NCBI GenBank assembly: GCA_022822855.1 | Contig: JAJDYG010000029.1 | Location: 1-40,147, forward strand | Source of the DNA: Dehalococcoidia bacterium | GTDB taxonomy: Bacteria > Chloroflexota > Dehalococcoidia > Bin125 | Length of the DNA stretch: 40,147 bases | Direction: 5' to 3' | Shown here: positions 1 to 7,555 of the stretch, piece after piece | Numbering within the stretch: the stretch's first letter is position 1 | Layout: each line of letters begins with the position of its first letter | Position numbers and translations under genes: made by a program | Notes under the pieces: generated by a model | The model's database searches: none | The model's input: the letters and a program-made list of their open reading frames with translations, nothing else | What the model was told of the DNA's origin: nothing

Positions 1-167
1 ATCGTGTGCCAGGGGCCGAACTCGGCCGGCAGACCGCGCCAGGTGCAACCTTCCTTCGCGATGTAGAACAGCGCGTCCAGCACCTGGCGCTGGGGGACCG
101 TCAACTTGCCGCGCGGCGTCGGCAGCAACGGCGCGACCCGCTCGTACTAAGCATCCGTCAATCTCAT
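1..167 (-). pseudogene. IS5-family transposase, N-terminal fragment with in-frame amber codon
   Basis: The minus strand from an ATG at 165-167 reads MRLTDA, stop, YERVAPLLPTPRGKL, then continues through CTWRGLPAEFGPWHT to the window edge. This is the typical N-terminal domain of IS4/IS5-type transposases, with the CxWRxLPxxFGxW pattern. A TAG codon at 147-149 interrupts the frame at codon 7, where such proteins usually have a Gln or Glu codon; one C-to-T change from CAG would create it. I see no good alternative start just downstream, so this copy is probably dead or the base is an assembly error. The catalytic DDE part lies outside the window. Confidence 0.7.
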
Positions 168-232
168 CTGGTCACCAAGCCGCGCCGCCGCACACTCACT
201 CTGACAGGTCTAACCGCTACTGTGAACAGGCC
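1..232 (-). mobile_element. Partial insertion sequence (IS5-like), right end
   Basis: The window begins inside an insertion sequence whose transposase reads leftward off the edge. Its end lies at about 232: read inward from the outside, the minus strand gives CTAG then GGCCTGTTCACA (221-232). The same end with one mismatch occurs facing the other way at 39930-39945. The outer CTAG (233-236) matches the CTAR-type target duplication known for the IS5 group, so I infer an IS5-family element. The other end is outside the window, so full length and exact family cannot be checked. Confidence 0.75.
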
Positions 233-537
233 CTAGGAGGAGGGTGTGACCACTGCGATGATGACGCCGGTAGCGATTGCCATTGCCCCAAGGATCACGC
301 CGACTATGACCAGCTGTTGACTATGACCAGCTGTTTCTGCAGAATCCGAGCTTCTCGTTTAGTTGCGTCAGCTCTCAGTCCGGCCTCCATGCCATCAAGA
401 TCTTCCTTGGGTGCCAGTCCCTCGCGACCCGCGTTGATCGTGTCCTCAACCGCGTCCACGAAGTCATCCGCCGCATGGGGAATCTCCATGCGCGCGAAGA
501 TGTTCCGAAATCGCGGACGGTCAATGCGAATCGCCAA
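233..537 (-). pseudogene. Small coiled-coil tail-anchored protein (DUF1640-like), truncated by a 17-bp tandem duplication
   Basis: The frame from ATG 537 starts MAIRIDRPRFRNIFARMEI, continues with a helical Asp/Glu/Arg-rich segment, and stops at 304 after 77 residues. It is clearly related to the genes at 35057-35332 and 36928-37272, which share the MAL...RFR start, a charged coiled coil and a C-terminal membrane helix. Here the membrane helix is missing. The cause is visible: the 17 bases at 302-318 are repeated exactly at 319-335 and shift the frame. Removing one copy restores GVILGAMAIATGVIIAVVT, a hydrophobic helix, ending in TAG at 233-235. That original stop overlaps the CTAG bordering the IS. 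The truncated product would be soluble and probably non-functional. An assembly error is possible but the exact tandem copy looks like replication slippage. Confidence 0.75.
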
Positions 538-601
538 CGCAACGTCCCCTCACCTGTCCTCTCTTGATACCAGCACGTCCGTTCGCTCTAGAAGTCAGAG
601 G

Positions 602-2245
602 CTATTCGCTATCCCAACACAGCGCCCGCGCTCGCAGCATCGACATCAGGTAGTGCTGGGCGTTGTCGCAGCGGAGCCCCGAACGGTGGAGGGCGGAGCG
701 GACGGCCCCGGCGTGCTCGGCGCCTCCGACCAGGGCGTGCTCCGGAACGTCCAATGACAGCGACAGCAGGAATCTCATGCTCAACAGCAAGGCCTGTCGG
801 TAGCGCTCCGCATGTTCCTCGTCGCCGGCGCGCCGCGCGATAGCCAGAGCGCTGGCGATGCCTTCGCTGTATGCGGCGGTGCCGATTCCGGGCGTGTTCT
901 GGAACGCGCCAATCCAGAGCGGGTTGTCACAGTCTTCGCCGTGCTGTTCCCGGAGGGCCCAGTCGGCCATCTCGTAGGCGTAGCTCCTGGAGAGATCATC
1001 GCCGAGCAGCGCATGCCACTGGTCGCAGGCCTGGATCATCCAAGTGGTAAAGGAGAGGTCGCGTTCGTCCTCGTCCTGCCAGCGGGATTGATAGTGCTTG
1101 AGTGAACGCTCGACGGCGGTTCGCAAACGCTGCCGCTTGCGGACGCCGTAGAGCCTCGCCAGGGCCAACACGATCTGTCCGGCGTAGTAGGTCTCAGAGC
1201 CTTCCAGTTCCATGCCGCGAGCCTTCGTGCCGAAGTGACCATCGGGACCTTGCACCGCCAGCAGCGAGGCCGTCAGCTGCTCCACGGTCTCGCGGGGAAT
1301 CCTGAGCGAGGATCCCAACTCGGTGATCGCAAGCAGCAGCAGCGGCGGCGCTCCCAGCTTGGCCTCGCCGTACATGTCCTTGAGGTAGAACAGTCTGCCC
1401 GGACCGTCGCGGCGCAGATGCCGCTCAAGGATTCCGCCGATGGCCCGAGCCGCCGCTTCGCCGATGCCGCGGTCTCGAGTCAGTCGCGCGACCATCGCGA
1501 CGGCCCAAGCACAGCCGCACTGGCGCACAAGCTGGTCGTAGGGCGTCCAACCGCCATCCTTGCCGTCGGTGGGAGGCGCGTACTCGTAAGCGAACGATCC
1601 GTCCGGTCGTTGGTGTCGCAAGAGCCAGGCCGCTGCCTGAAGTGCCGAGCCTGAGAGCCGATCGGGCAGCACTTCGCCGATGTCGACGACCCGGAAGCCG
1701 CCAGACCGGGGCGCGATCCGCTCTCCGTCGGTCGGAGCGACCGTTCCCAGCGCTTCGACAGTCGTAAAGACCTCGACCGATGTGCTCGGCGCCAATCGCG
1801 CCCCAGGTCGGCGTGCTTCGCGATTCAGCTGCTTGACCCAGGCCGCTGTGCGGCCGTCAGCTCTCAGGGCGTCAAACGGCCAACCGCGCGCGACCTGTTC
1901 AGCGTCCCGGAGGATGAGTCCGTGATGTCCGGGGAGCGGCGTCTGGATCAGACCGATCAGGCCTTCGGGATTTCGAGCTTCTCGTTCGGCTTCGACCTCA
2001 ACGCCGAGCGCGTCGCCGGGTTGATCGCTGCCGTCGCCGAGCGCGCGGCGCAAGGCGGCGCCTACTGCCTGGGCCGCGCTCAGACCGTCGCTTGCGGATG
2101 TCTCGGCCTCTGCGAGGATGGCGCCTGCACGCCACAGACGGCCTCGCGCCGCGACGTCGCCCGCCGATTCCTCCTGGTCCGCACCGGCAAATCCGGCTCG
2201 CGCGGCTGAGAGGACGTCAGCAGGATCGAGGTCGGAAGCCGCCAC
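602..2245 (-). CDS. Alpha/alpha-toroid (six-hairpin/terpene-cyclase-like) protein
   Basis: A 547-residue protein whose GTG start follows the stop of the upstream phosphotriesterase gene with no gap (TAG-GTG), so the two are translationally coupled. From about residue 195 to the end it consists of helical repeats with short Gly-rich turns, such as LLRHQRPDGSF (about 207-217) and AVQGPDGHFG (about 330-340). These resemble the (alpha/alpha) barrels of terpene cyclases and six-hairpin glycosidases. I do not see the DXDD motif of squalene-hopene cyclases, so cyclase activity is not supported. The first 190 residues have no secure assignment; a stretch around 100-140 (GHHGLILRD and following) weakly recalls AMMECR1 domains. 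There is no signal peptide, so it is likely cytoplasmic. The partner gene suggests action on a lactone, ester or sugar-like substrate, which is inference only. Confidence 0.7.
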   Translation of the reverse strand: MAASDLDPADVLSAARAGFAGADQEESAGDVAARGRLWRAGAILAEAETSASDGLSAAQAVGAALRRALGDGSDQPGDALGVEVEAEREARNPEGLIGLIQTPLPGHHGLILRDAEQVARGWPFDALRADGRTAAWVKQLNREARRPGARLAPSTSVEVFTTVEALGTVAPTDGERIAPRSGGFRVVDIGEVLPDRLSGSALQAAAWLLRHQRPDGSFAYEYAPPTDGKDGGWTPYDQLVRQCGCAWAVAMVARLTRDRGIGEAAARAIGGILERHLRRDGPGRLFYLKDMYGEAKLGAPPLLLLAITELGSSLRIPRETVEQLTASLLAVQGPDGHFGTKARGMELEGSETYYAGQIVLALARLYGVRKRQRLRTAVERSLKHYQSRWQDEDERDLSFTTWMIQACDQWHALLGDDLSRSYAYEMADWALREQHGEDCDNPLWIGAFQNTPGIGTAAYSEGIASALAIARRAGDEEHAERYRQALLLSMRFLLSLSLDVPEHALVGGAEHAGAVRSALHRSGLRCDNAQHYLMSMLRARALCWDSE

Positions 2246-3199
2246 CTAGTACGCGCCCTGCTTCTCGAAGAGGTCGCGAGGGTTGCCGATCAGCATTTGG
2301 TCGACCTGTGACTGGGACACGCCTCGTTCGAGCAGCGCCGGGATGACGTCGTCGGAGATGTGATTGAAGTGCCAGTTGGGCTGCGCCTCGCGCATGGCGT
2401 CTATGTCGGGAATCCAGTCGAGGCAGCAGGAGGCGTCGTGGGCGAGCAGCATCCGCTCGGTGTAGCCGTCTGCCGCGAGCTTGACGACCGTATTGACGCG
2501 GTCGTCGAACGGCAGGATCTGGTCCAGCCCGAAGCGGTCCAGGCCGACGTAGGATCCGCGGTCCATCAGGGATTTGAGGTAGTCGGTGTCGGCCGTGTCG
2601 CCGACGTGGCCGATCACGATGCGCGAGAGGTCGCAACCCTCATCTTCAAAGACGTCCTGCTGGAGCGCGCCGAGCTCGGGCGGTCCGTTGTGGGTGGCGA
2701 TGGGTACGCCGGTCGCGCGGTGAGCGCGGGCTCCAGCGCGGAGGCACTTCTCGTTGTAGCGGTCGACTCCGCCGCCCTGTTCGTCGGAGGCGAGCTTGAT
2801 GATGTTTGCCTTGACGTCGGTGCCGGCGATGCCCTCGGTGATGTCCTTGATGAATACCTCTGTCATTAGCTCGGCCGGGCGTCCGCGCCAGTACATCGAG
2901 CGCAGCCAGTAGATGCCGGTGCAGAGCACGACGTTGATCGAGCTCACCCGCGAGACCTTCTGGAGGAAGCCCATGTCGCGGCCCAGGTCGGCGGTAGAGA
3001 GGTCCACCACGGTGCTCACGCCGCGCTGCTGGAGCGCATTCAGCTTCTCGTCGGCCGACGCCACACAGCCGGCCTCGTCCCAGAGTTCCGGCCAATTTTC
3101 CGAGATTCCGGGGGAACGGATCCCGATGTGCTCATGGATCAGCGTGCGGCCCAGTTCCGAGGTGTCCACTTCTCCGTGCAAGGTGTTGATCGATGGCAT
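2246..3199 (-). CDS. Phosphotriesterase-family metal hydrolase (lactonase-like)
   Basis: A 317-residue amidohydrolase-superfamily TIM barrel of the phosphotriesterase (PTE) family. All metal ligands are visible: H22 and H24 in LIHEHIG, K135 in NIIKLASD (the Lys normally carboxylated), H170 in IATHNG, H198 in VIGHVGD and D255 in LLAHDA. Such enzymes use a binuclear metal centre to hydrolyse lactones, esters or phosphotriesters; close PTE-like proteins are mainly lactonases, but the substrate cannot be read from sequence. Length is typical. The ATG at 3199 has AAAGGA about 10 bases upstream. It is the first gene of a two-gene unit with the toroid protein downstream, and is divergent from the acyl-CoA dehydrogenase homologue. 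Confidence 0.9.
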   Translation of the reverse strand: MPSINTLHGEVDTSELGRTLIHEHIGIRSPGISENWPELWDEAGCVASADEKLNALQQRGVSTVVDLSTADLGRDMGFLQKVSRVSSINVVLCTGIYWLRSMYWRGRPAELMTEVFIKDITEGIAGTDVKANIIKLASDEQGGGVDRYNEKCLRAGARAHRATGVPIATHNGPPELGALQQDVFEDEGCDLSRIVIGHVGDTADTDYLKSLMDRGSYVGLDRFGLDQILPFDDRVNTVVKLAADGYTERMLLAHDASCCLDWIPDIDAMREAQPNWHFNHISDDVIPALLERGVSQSQVDQMLIGNPRDLFEKQGAY

Positions 3200-3322
3200 C
3201 GGCCCGGTCCTTTCTCGTGACCCTTTCCAGAGGACGCGAAGTCCTGCCGGAATGCTAACGCTCGACGGGAGCCGGCCGATACGCTGATTTCGTTCTCATT
3301 GATCGCAGTCACGGGAGATTTC

Positions 3323-4546
3323 ATGGACGCCGAGGCCTCACAGCAGTTGATCGAGCAGGTCCGAGAACTCGCGCGCGGACCGTTCCGCGACCGCGCGGCG
3401 GACGCCGACCGTGACGGTGAACTGGCGATCGAGAACTTCAATGAATTGGCGGCGCTTGGCATTCCTGGACTGCTGATCCCCGAGGCGTCTGGCGGTCTTG
3501 AGGCCGATGGCGAGACGTACATCCGGCTGATCGAGGAAATTGCTTACGGCGACGCATCGACCGCGGTCGCCCTAAACATGCACCTGCTTGTGACCGGCAT
3601 CGCTACAGCGTTACCGCCATTCCCGCACCGGGACCAGATGCTCAAGGCTTGCGCCGAGGGCGCATGGTGCTGCGCTCCGGGCAGCATTCCCTCGGGCGAG
3701 CTGGACAACACGTCGACCGGTTTCATGGCGGTTGAGGACGGGACCGATCTGGTGATCTCGGGGCGAGCCGGCTTCGCCTCAGGCGCAGATGCAGCCAGCT
3801 TCGCCATGGTCGGCGCGTTGATCGAGCGTCCGGCGGAGCCCGATCTCGTGATTTCATTGCCCGAGCTGGAGAACGAGGCGATCACGAATCGCGGCAACTG
3901 GAACGGAATGGGCCTACGGGCCACCGCGTCGCATGACATGGTGATTGAGGATTTGCGCGTTCCGCGCGCGGACTGTTTCGTGGTTCCGCTCTCGCTGTTG
4001 CGCATGGGCGAGCAGATGATTCCTCAACTGCTGTGGCAGCGACGGGCGCTGCCGGGCCTGGGCATCTGTGCGATCTGGCTGGGCAATGCGCAGGCGATGT
4101 TCGACGAGACGGTCGAATACCTGCAACAGAGGCGCGGCTATCTGGCCTCGGCAAACAGCCCGCTTGGCGGCACGAACGAGCTGCGCTCCCAGCAGGCCTG
4201 GGCGCAGATGGCGCTCGGTGAGATGGATAGCTGGCTTGCTTCGGGTCGGACGATGCTCTACCACGCCGTGAGCGAAGTCGACCGGGCCTACGACGATCGG
4301 CAGTCATTCATCCGTATGCAGGTCCGAACGACGCATCACCTGCGCAGGATGGCTGAGGAGGTCGCTCAGATCAGCATCAAGACGACGGGCGCGCACGCAT
4401 ACGTCAAGGGGCGGGTGCTCGAGCGTCTGTATCGGGACCTGACAGGAGGGATCGTCATGGCCTGGAAGACGGATGAGCTGCAGCACTCGCTGGGTCTGGC
4501 GGCACTGGGCGAGGAGATCACGATCGTTGGGCCGGCGGGGACGTGA
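3323..4546 (+). CDS. Acyl-CoA dehydrogenase family flavoprotein
   Basis: A 407-residue protein with the three-part acyl-CoA dehydrogenase fold: helical N-terminus with GIPGLLIPEASGGL, a central beta domain (about 115-215), and a C-terminal helical bundle. Acyl-CoA dehydrogenases oxidise acyl-CoA with FAD. I chose ATG 3323, preceded by GGGAG, over an upstream TTG at 3299. The C-terminal region usually holding the catalytic Glu (in YEGTNEI) reads LTGGIVMAWKTDELQHSLG here, so the classical base is not obvious. This arrangement is closer to acyl-CoA dehydrogenase-fold monooxygenases (DszC/HpaA-like) or dehydrogenases with a relocated base. It is divergent from the phosphotriesterase gene, with 123 bp between. 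The fold is sure; the reaction is not. Confidence 0.85.
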   Translation: MDAEASQQLIEQVRELARGPFRDRAADADRDGELAIENFNELAALGIPGLLIPEASGGLEADGETYIRLIEEIAYGDASTAVALNMHLLVTGIATALPPFPHRDQMLKACAEGAWCCAPGSIPSGELDNTSTGFMAVEDGTDLVISGRAGFASGADAASFAMVGALIERPAEPDLVISLPELENEAITNRGNWNGMGLRATASHDMVIEDLRVPRADCFVVPLSLLRMGEQMIPQLLWQRRALPGLGICAIWLGNAQAMFDETVEYLQQRRGYLASANSPLGGTNELRSQQAWAQMALGEMDSWLASGRTMLYHAVSEVDRAYDDRQSFIRMQVRTTHHLRRMAEEVAQISIKTTGAHAYVKGRVLERLYRDLTGGIVMAWKTDELQHSLGLAALGEEITIVGPAGT

Positions 4547-4561
4547 CTGCCACCGAGCATC

Positions 4562-4975
4562 TCATCCGAGATATTCGAACGGATTGACACAGTAGGTATC
4601 GAGCGGCACGAAGTCCTTTACGTTCCGGGTCACGACCGTTAGGTCTCGCGTCCGAGCGATCGCGGCGATCATTGCGTCGAGCGAGTTCTTGTCATCGCCT
4701 CTGAGTGCCATGCGCCCCCACTCCAGCGCGGCTGCCGTGTCGAATGGCAGAATCGAAAATTGACCGATCATCGCCTCTTCCAACCACGACTCAAGCTCGT
4801 CGGCGAACAGAGGGTCTTTGGCTCTGACCATCTGGGTTCCTCGCTGCAACTCGGCGATTGTGATCGAACTCAGATGGAGGTCACTATTGCGCACTGACCG
4901 GAACCAAGCCAGAACCGAAGGGTGCGGCTCGATCAGGCGCAATTCCGAGACAACGCAGGTGTCAACCAAGTACAT
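4562..4975 (-). CDS. vapC: VapC/FitB-type PIN-domain toxin
   Basis: A 137-residue PIN-domain ribonuclease of the VapC family. The acidic metal-binding residues are visible: D5 (YLVDTCV), E42 (ITIAELQRG), D100 (NSLDAMIAA) and N118/D121 (TRNVKDF), so it looks catalytically intact. VapC toxins cleave RNA, often initiator tRNA or rRNA, and are held inactive by a cognate antitoxin. The start overlaps the stop of the antitoxin gene in TGATG, sharing one base, which is classic for toxin-antitoxin operons. It converges with the acyl-CoA dehydrogenase gene, 15 bp away. Confidence 0.92.
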   Translation of the reverse strand: MYLVDTCVVSELRLIEPHPSVLAWFRSVRNSDLHLSSITIAELQRGTQMVRAKDPLFADELESWLEEAMIGQFSILPFDTAAALEWGRMALRGDDKNSLDAMIAAIARTRDLTVVTRNVKDFVPLDTYCVNPFEYLG

Positions 4976-5271
4976 CAGTCTTCAAACAGGTCCGGCAACG
5001 GCCGCAATCGAAACCTCTTGCGGTCGGGCAGTGGAATCTCGCCCCGGGCCTCGGGAGCCAACAGCCACTCCTTCACGCTCCGATACCTCGTTTGATGCTG
5101 AGTCAGTAGCCGCCACTGCTCGATCGGGACGATGACCGCGGTCTCAACTCCGCGCCGGGTGACGATCTGCGGACCTTCCTCTTCGGCGGCGTCCAGGACC
5201 GCACTAAACTTCGCCTTGGCTTCTTGCACCTGCCAGTGGTTCGGCTCACGCTCCGCGTAACCTCTACTCAC
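4975..5271 (-). CDS. Phd/YefM-family antitoxin of the VapBC pair
   Basis: A 98-residue protein with the Phd/YefM N-terminal pattern: WQVQEAKAKFSAVLDAAEEEGPQ (in part) followed by IVTRRGVETAVIVPIEQWR. Members bind DNA as dimers through this domain and neutralise the toxin with the C-terminal tail, here rich in Arg/Pro and acidic at the end (PLPDLFED). The GTG start at 5271 has a perfect AGGAGG (complement of 5278-5283) 6 bases upstream, which decides the start. It precedes and overlaps the PIN toxin gene. Autorepression is expected for the family; a candidate promoter with a direct repeat lies at 5301-5341. Confidence 0.9.
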   Translation of the reverse strand: MSRGYAEREPNHWQVQEAKAKFSAVLDAAEEEGPQIVTRRGVETAVIVPIEQWRLLTQHQTRYRSVKEWLLAPEARGEIPLPDRKRFRLRPLPDLFED

Positions 5272-5300
5272 ATCACACCTCCTGTCTCAAATGATGAACT

Positions 5301-5341
5301 GACTAGGCATCAGACTAGCCTCAGGCCCATCCATTTGTCAA
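5301..5341 (-). promoter_or_regulatory. Candidate promoter/operator of the toxin-antitoxin operon
   Basis: On the minus strand a perfect TTGACA (-35 consensus; complement of 5336-5341) is followed after 18 bases by TAGTCT (5312-5317), a weak -10. Overlapping it, GACTAG occurs twice in direct orientation at 5301-5306 and 5313-5318, a 12-bp period that could be a one-sided operator for the Phd-type antitoxin. This rests on pattern only. Confidence 0.4.
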
Positions 5342-5473
5342 CTCCTGCCAGGTTCACCAGCCTCAGCCGTCTTACCCCGTCTCTCGAGAGACGCTCTGAG
5401 TCGGCCGACCAATAGGCGCTGGTACCATACGTCCAAATCCGCTTCACACTCCTGAATCAGTGAAAGGCCGCAT

Positions 5474-6610
5474 ATGGCTTCCCCGCTAAAGACTGAACTC
5501 TGCGACCTGCTCGGCATCGAGTACCCCGTGATGCTCGCCGGTATGGGTGGCGCCGCCGGGCCGACCCTGGCCGCCGCCGTCTCCGAGGCCGGTGGGCTGG
5601 GCGTCGTCGGCGCGACCGGCTACACGCCCGACGAGTTGCACGGCATGATCGCCAAGGTTCGCTCGCTGACCGACAAGCCGTTCGGTGTCGACCTGTTGCT
5701 GCCCTCGTCGATTGCCGACTCTGGCAACCGCGAGGACCTCGAACTCGAGATTTCGGCCGAACACCACCGTTTCGTCGACCAGCTCAAGCAGGAGTTTGAG
5801 ATTCCTGATCCCTCGGCGGAGATCGACCGACCTCCGCTGACGCAGGACTACTTCCGCAAGCAGGTCGAGGTCATCCTCGACGAGCGAGTCCCCGTCTTCG
5901 CGTCCGGACTCGGCAACCCTGGCTGGATGGTTGACGACGCTCATGCTCAGGGGATGAAGGTGATCGGGCTGGTCGGGAACACGCGCAACGCTCGTCGCGT
6001 CGCGGCCGCCAAAGTTGACGCGGTCGTCGCCCAGGGCACCGAAGCCGGCGGGCATACAGGCCGGATCGGCACGCTGGCGCTGGTCCCCCAGGTCGCCGAC
6101 GCGATCGCCCCGACCAAGACGATCGCTGCCGGCGGCATCATGGACGGTCGCGGATTGCTCGCTGCCCTGGCGCTCGGCGCTGAGGCGATCTGGTGCGGCA
6201 CCGCCTTCCTTGGTACCTGGGAGGCCTACCAGGACTCTGAGGAACGAGGCGAGACCGATGAGTGGACTCGCAAGGTCCAATGGGACAAGCTCGTCGCCGC
6301 CGTTGATGAAGACACCCGGATTGGCCGGATGTACTCGGGCAAAACGATGCGCCACATGTACAACGCGTGGACCGAGGCCTGGGAGCGCCCGGAAGCGCCG
6401 CCTACGCTGCCGATGCCGCTCCAGGGTCTGCTCGTCGGCGAGGCGCTGCGCGGTGCACGCGAAGCGCACATCGAGGAGCTCGTCGGCGGACCGGCCGGCA
6501 ACGGCGCCGGACTGATCAAAGCGATTCGACCTGCGACCGAGGTCGTGGAGACCATGATTAGCCAGGCTGAGGAGCTGATCGAGCGCTTCGGCTCACCGGT
6601 GGGCGTGTAA
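5474..6610 (+). CDS. Nitronate monooxygenase (2-nitropropane dioxygenase family)
   Basis: A 378-residue FMN-dependent TIM-barrel enzyme. The N-terminus has the family pattern LCDLLGIEYPVMLAGMGG, and the signature GTEAGGHTGR lies at about 189-198 with the conserved His at 194. AAGGIMDGRGLLAALALGA with following GT (about 218-240) matches the phosphate-binding region. Nitronate monooxygenases oxidise alkyl nitronates such as propionate-3-nitronate to oxo acids and nitrite; some homologues in the family are enoyl reductases or of unknown function. ATG 5474 has GAAAGG about 8 bases upstream. It is transcribed away from the toxin-antitoxin operon and appears to stand alone. Confidence 0.88.
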   Translation: MASPLKTELCDLLGIEYPVMLAGMGGAAGPTLAAAVSEAGGLGVVGATGYTPDELHGMIAKVRSLTDKPFGVDLLLPSSIADSGNREDLELEISAEHHRFVDQLKQEFEIPDPSAEIDRPPLTQDYFRKQVEVILDERVPVFASGLGNPGWMVDDAHAQGMKVIGLVGNTRNARRVAAAKVDAVVAQGTEAGGHTGRIGTLALVPQVADAIAPTKTIAAGGIMDGRGLLAALALGAEAIWCGTAFLGTWEAYQDSEERGETDEWTRKVQWDKLVAAVDEDTRIGRMYSGKTMRHMYNAWTEAWERPEAPPTLPMPLQGLLVGEALRGAREAHIEELVGGPAGNGAGLIKAIRPATEVVETMISQAEELIERFGSPVGV

Positions 6611-6642
6611 TCAGCTAGAGCTCCCTCTCTGAGGAAGCTGTT

Positions 6643-6660
6643 CCCCGTTCAAGCAGGGGG
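6643..6660. repeat. Degenerate TCAAG-loop hairpin
   Basis: CCCCGT-TCAAG-CAGGGGG sits in the gap after the nitronate monooxygenase gene. It shares the TCAAG loop and C-rich/G-rich arms with the intergenic palindromes at 13479, 15362, 20253, 20286, 39965 and 40110, but only four base pairs are intact. The rest of 6661-6741 is G/C-rich with a copy-like CCTTCTCCGCAGGGGGAAG stretch. Confidence 0.45.
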
Positions 6661-6741
6661 CAGGCTGCGAAGCGGCTCCCCGCGGGCGACTCCCTCCGGG
6701 CCTCCGGTGCACCTTCTCCGCAGGGGGAAGTCGGAAGAGCG

Positions 6742-7269
6742 ATGAAGATCTGCCCCGCCTGCCACCGAGAGACGTTCGACGGACGCGCCGCCTGCCATCG
6801 CTGCGGCGCCGATGTCGCCTTGCAGCGCCCGATCGCGCTGCCCAGCCGCGACGCGGCCACGCTCGTTGGTCCGGTGCCCTTCACCGACCAGCAGGGCGAC
6901 CTGATTCTCGATGTCGACGGCGCGACGTTCCTGCGTGAGGACGGGCGTCCGCTGTTGCACATTCCCGCGTCGTCGGTCGACATGGTCAAGCCGTCGCGCG
7001 GGCGCGACCTGGTGATCAAATGGTTCCCGCCTCATCGCAAGCGAGCGCGGCGCACGCGGCTGCGTGTGCGCTGGGCGCCGCAAGCCGATCGGACGCTGCG
7101 CACCGAGTGGATCGGTTCGCACTATGCGCTGCGGCGGCCGTACGGGCACCGGGTGCCGCGTAATCCGAATCGCAGGACCGGACGCGACTACACGGTCGTC
7201 CGCGACCGCTGGCTCTCGGCGTTGTCGATGCTGCTCAACGCCGACCGCTACGCGCTCGGACGCCGCTGA
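6742..7269 (+). CDS. Zinc-ribbon protein of unknown function
   Basis: A 175-residue protein beginning with a small zinc ribbon: C4-P-A-C7 and C18-H-R-C21. The remainder (about 45-160) looks like a beta-rich domain (GDLILDVDGATFLRED, HIPASSVDMVKPS, DLVIKWFP) followed by a basic segment with many Arg residues, compatible with a PH-like or nucleic-acid-contacting domain. I do not recognise a family. The stop is followed one base later by the GTG of a second small Cys-containing protein, so the two probably form an operon. Confidence 0.7.
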   Translation: MKICPACHRETFDGRAACHRCGADVALQRPIALPSRDAATLVGPVPFTDQQGDLILDVDGATFLREDGRPLLHIPASSVDMVKPSRGRDLVIKWFPPHRKRARRTRLRVRWAPQADRTLRTEWIGSHYALRRPYGHRVPRNPNRRTGRDYTVVRDRWLSALSMLLNADRYALGRR

Positions 7270-7270
7270 C

Positions 7271-7555
7271 GTGCCTCGCCGCAACCGCAAGGGTCGCCGG
7301 CCGAGCCAACGGCCGAGGAAACAGGCGGCCCGCTATCACAGCGCCCGCGAGGCTCGGCGTGAGCGGCGCGAGCTGATGGTGTTCGATGAGCCACCCGCGC
7401 CGTCGTTACCAAGCTTATGCGGCAATTGCCTCGAATGGCTGCCGCCCCGCGCCGACGCGTTCGGGGCGAGAGGAACCTGCTCTCACCCGGCCAGCGGGGT
7501 CCTTGCGCCCGACGCCGACACGCCCGGTTGCCAGTTCTTCAACAGCCGGCGCTAG
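7271..7555 (+). CDS. Small basic protein with C-terminal four-Cys motif
   Basis: A 94-residue frame from GTG 7271, one base after the preceding stop. The first 35 residues are strongly basic (RRNRKGRRPSQRPRKQAAR), typical of nucleic-acid binding. The C-terminal half carries C50-x2-C53-x16-C70-x16-C87 in the context CGNCLEWL and TPGCQFF, a likely zinc or Fe-S site. Its stop codon shares CTAG (7552-7555) with the stop of the convergent gene. Family unknown; the Cys spacing and tight spacing to the upstream gene support it being real. Confidence 0.6.
   Translation: MPRRNRKGRRPSQRPRKQAARYHSAREARRERRELMVFDEPPAPSLPSLCGNCLEWLPPRADAFGARGTCSHPASGVLAPDADTPGCQFFNSRR

Noticed and set aside
6..236. Short plus-strand frame at the left edge
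   Set aside because: It is the antisense of the transposase fragment and IS end.
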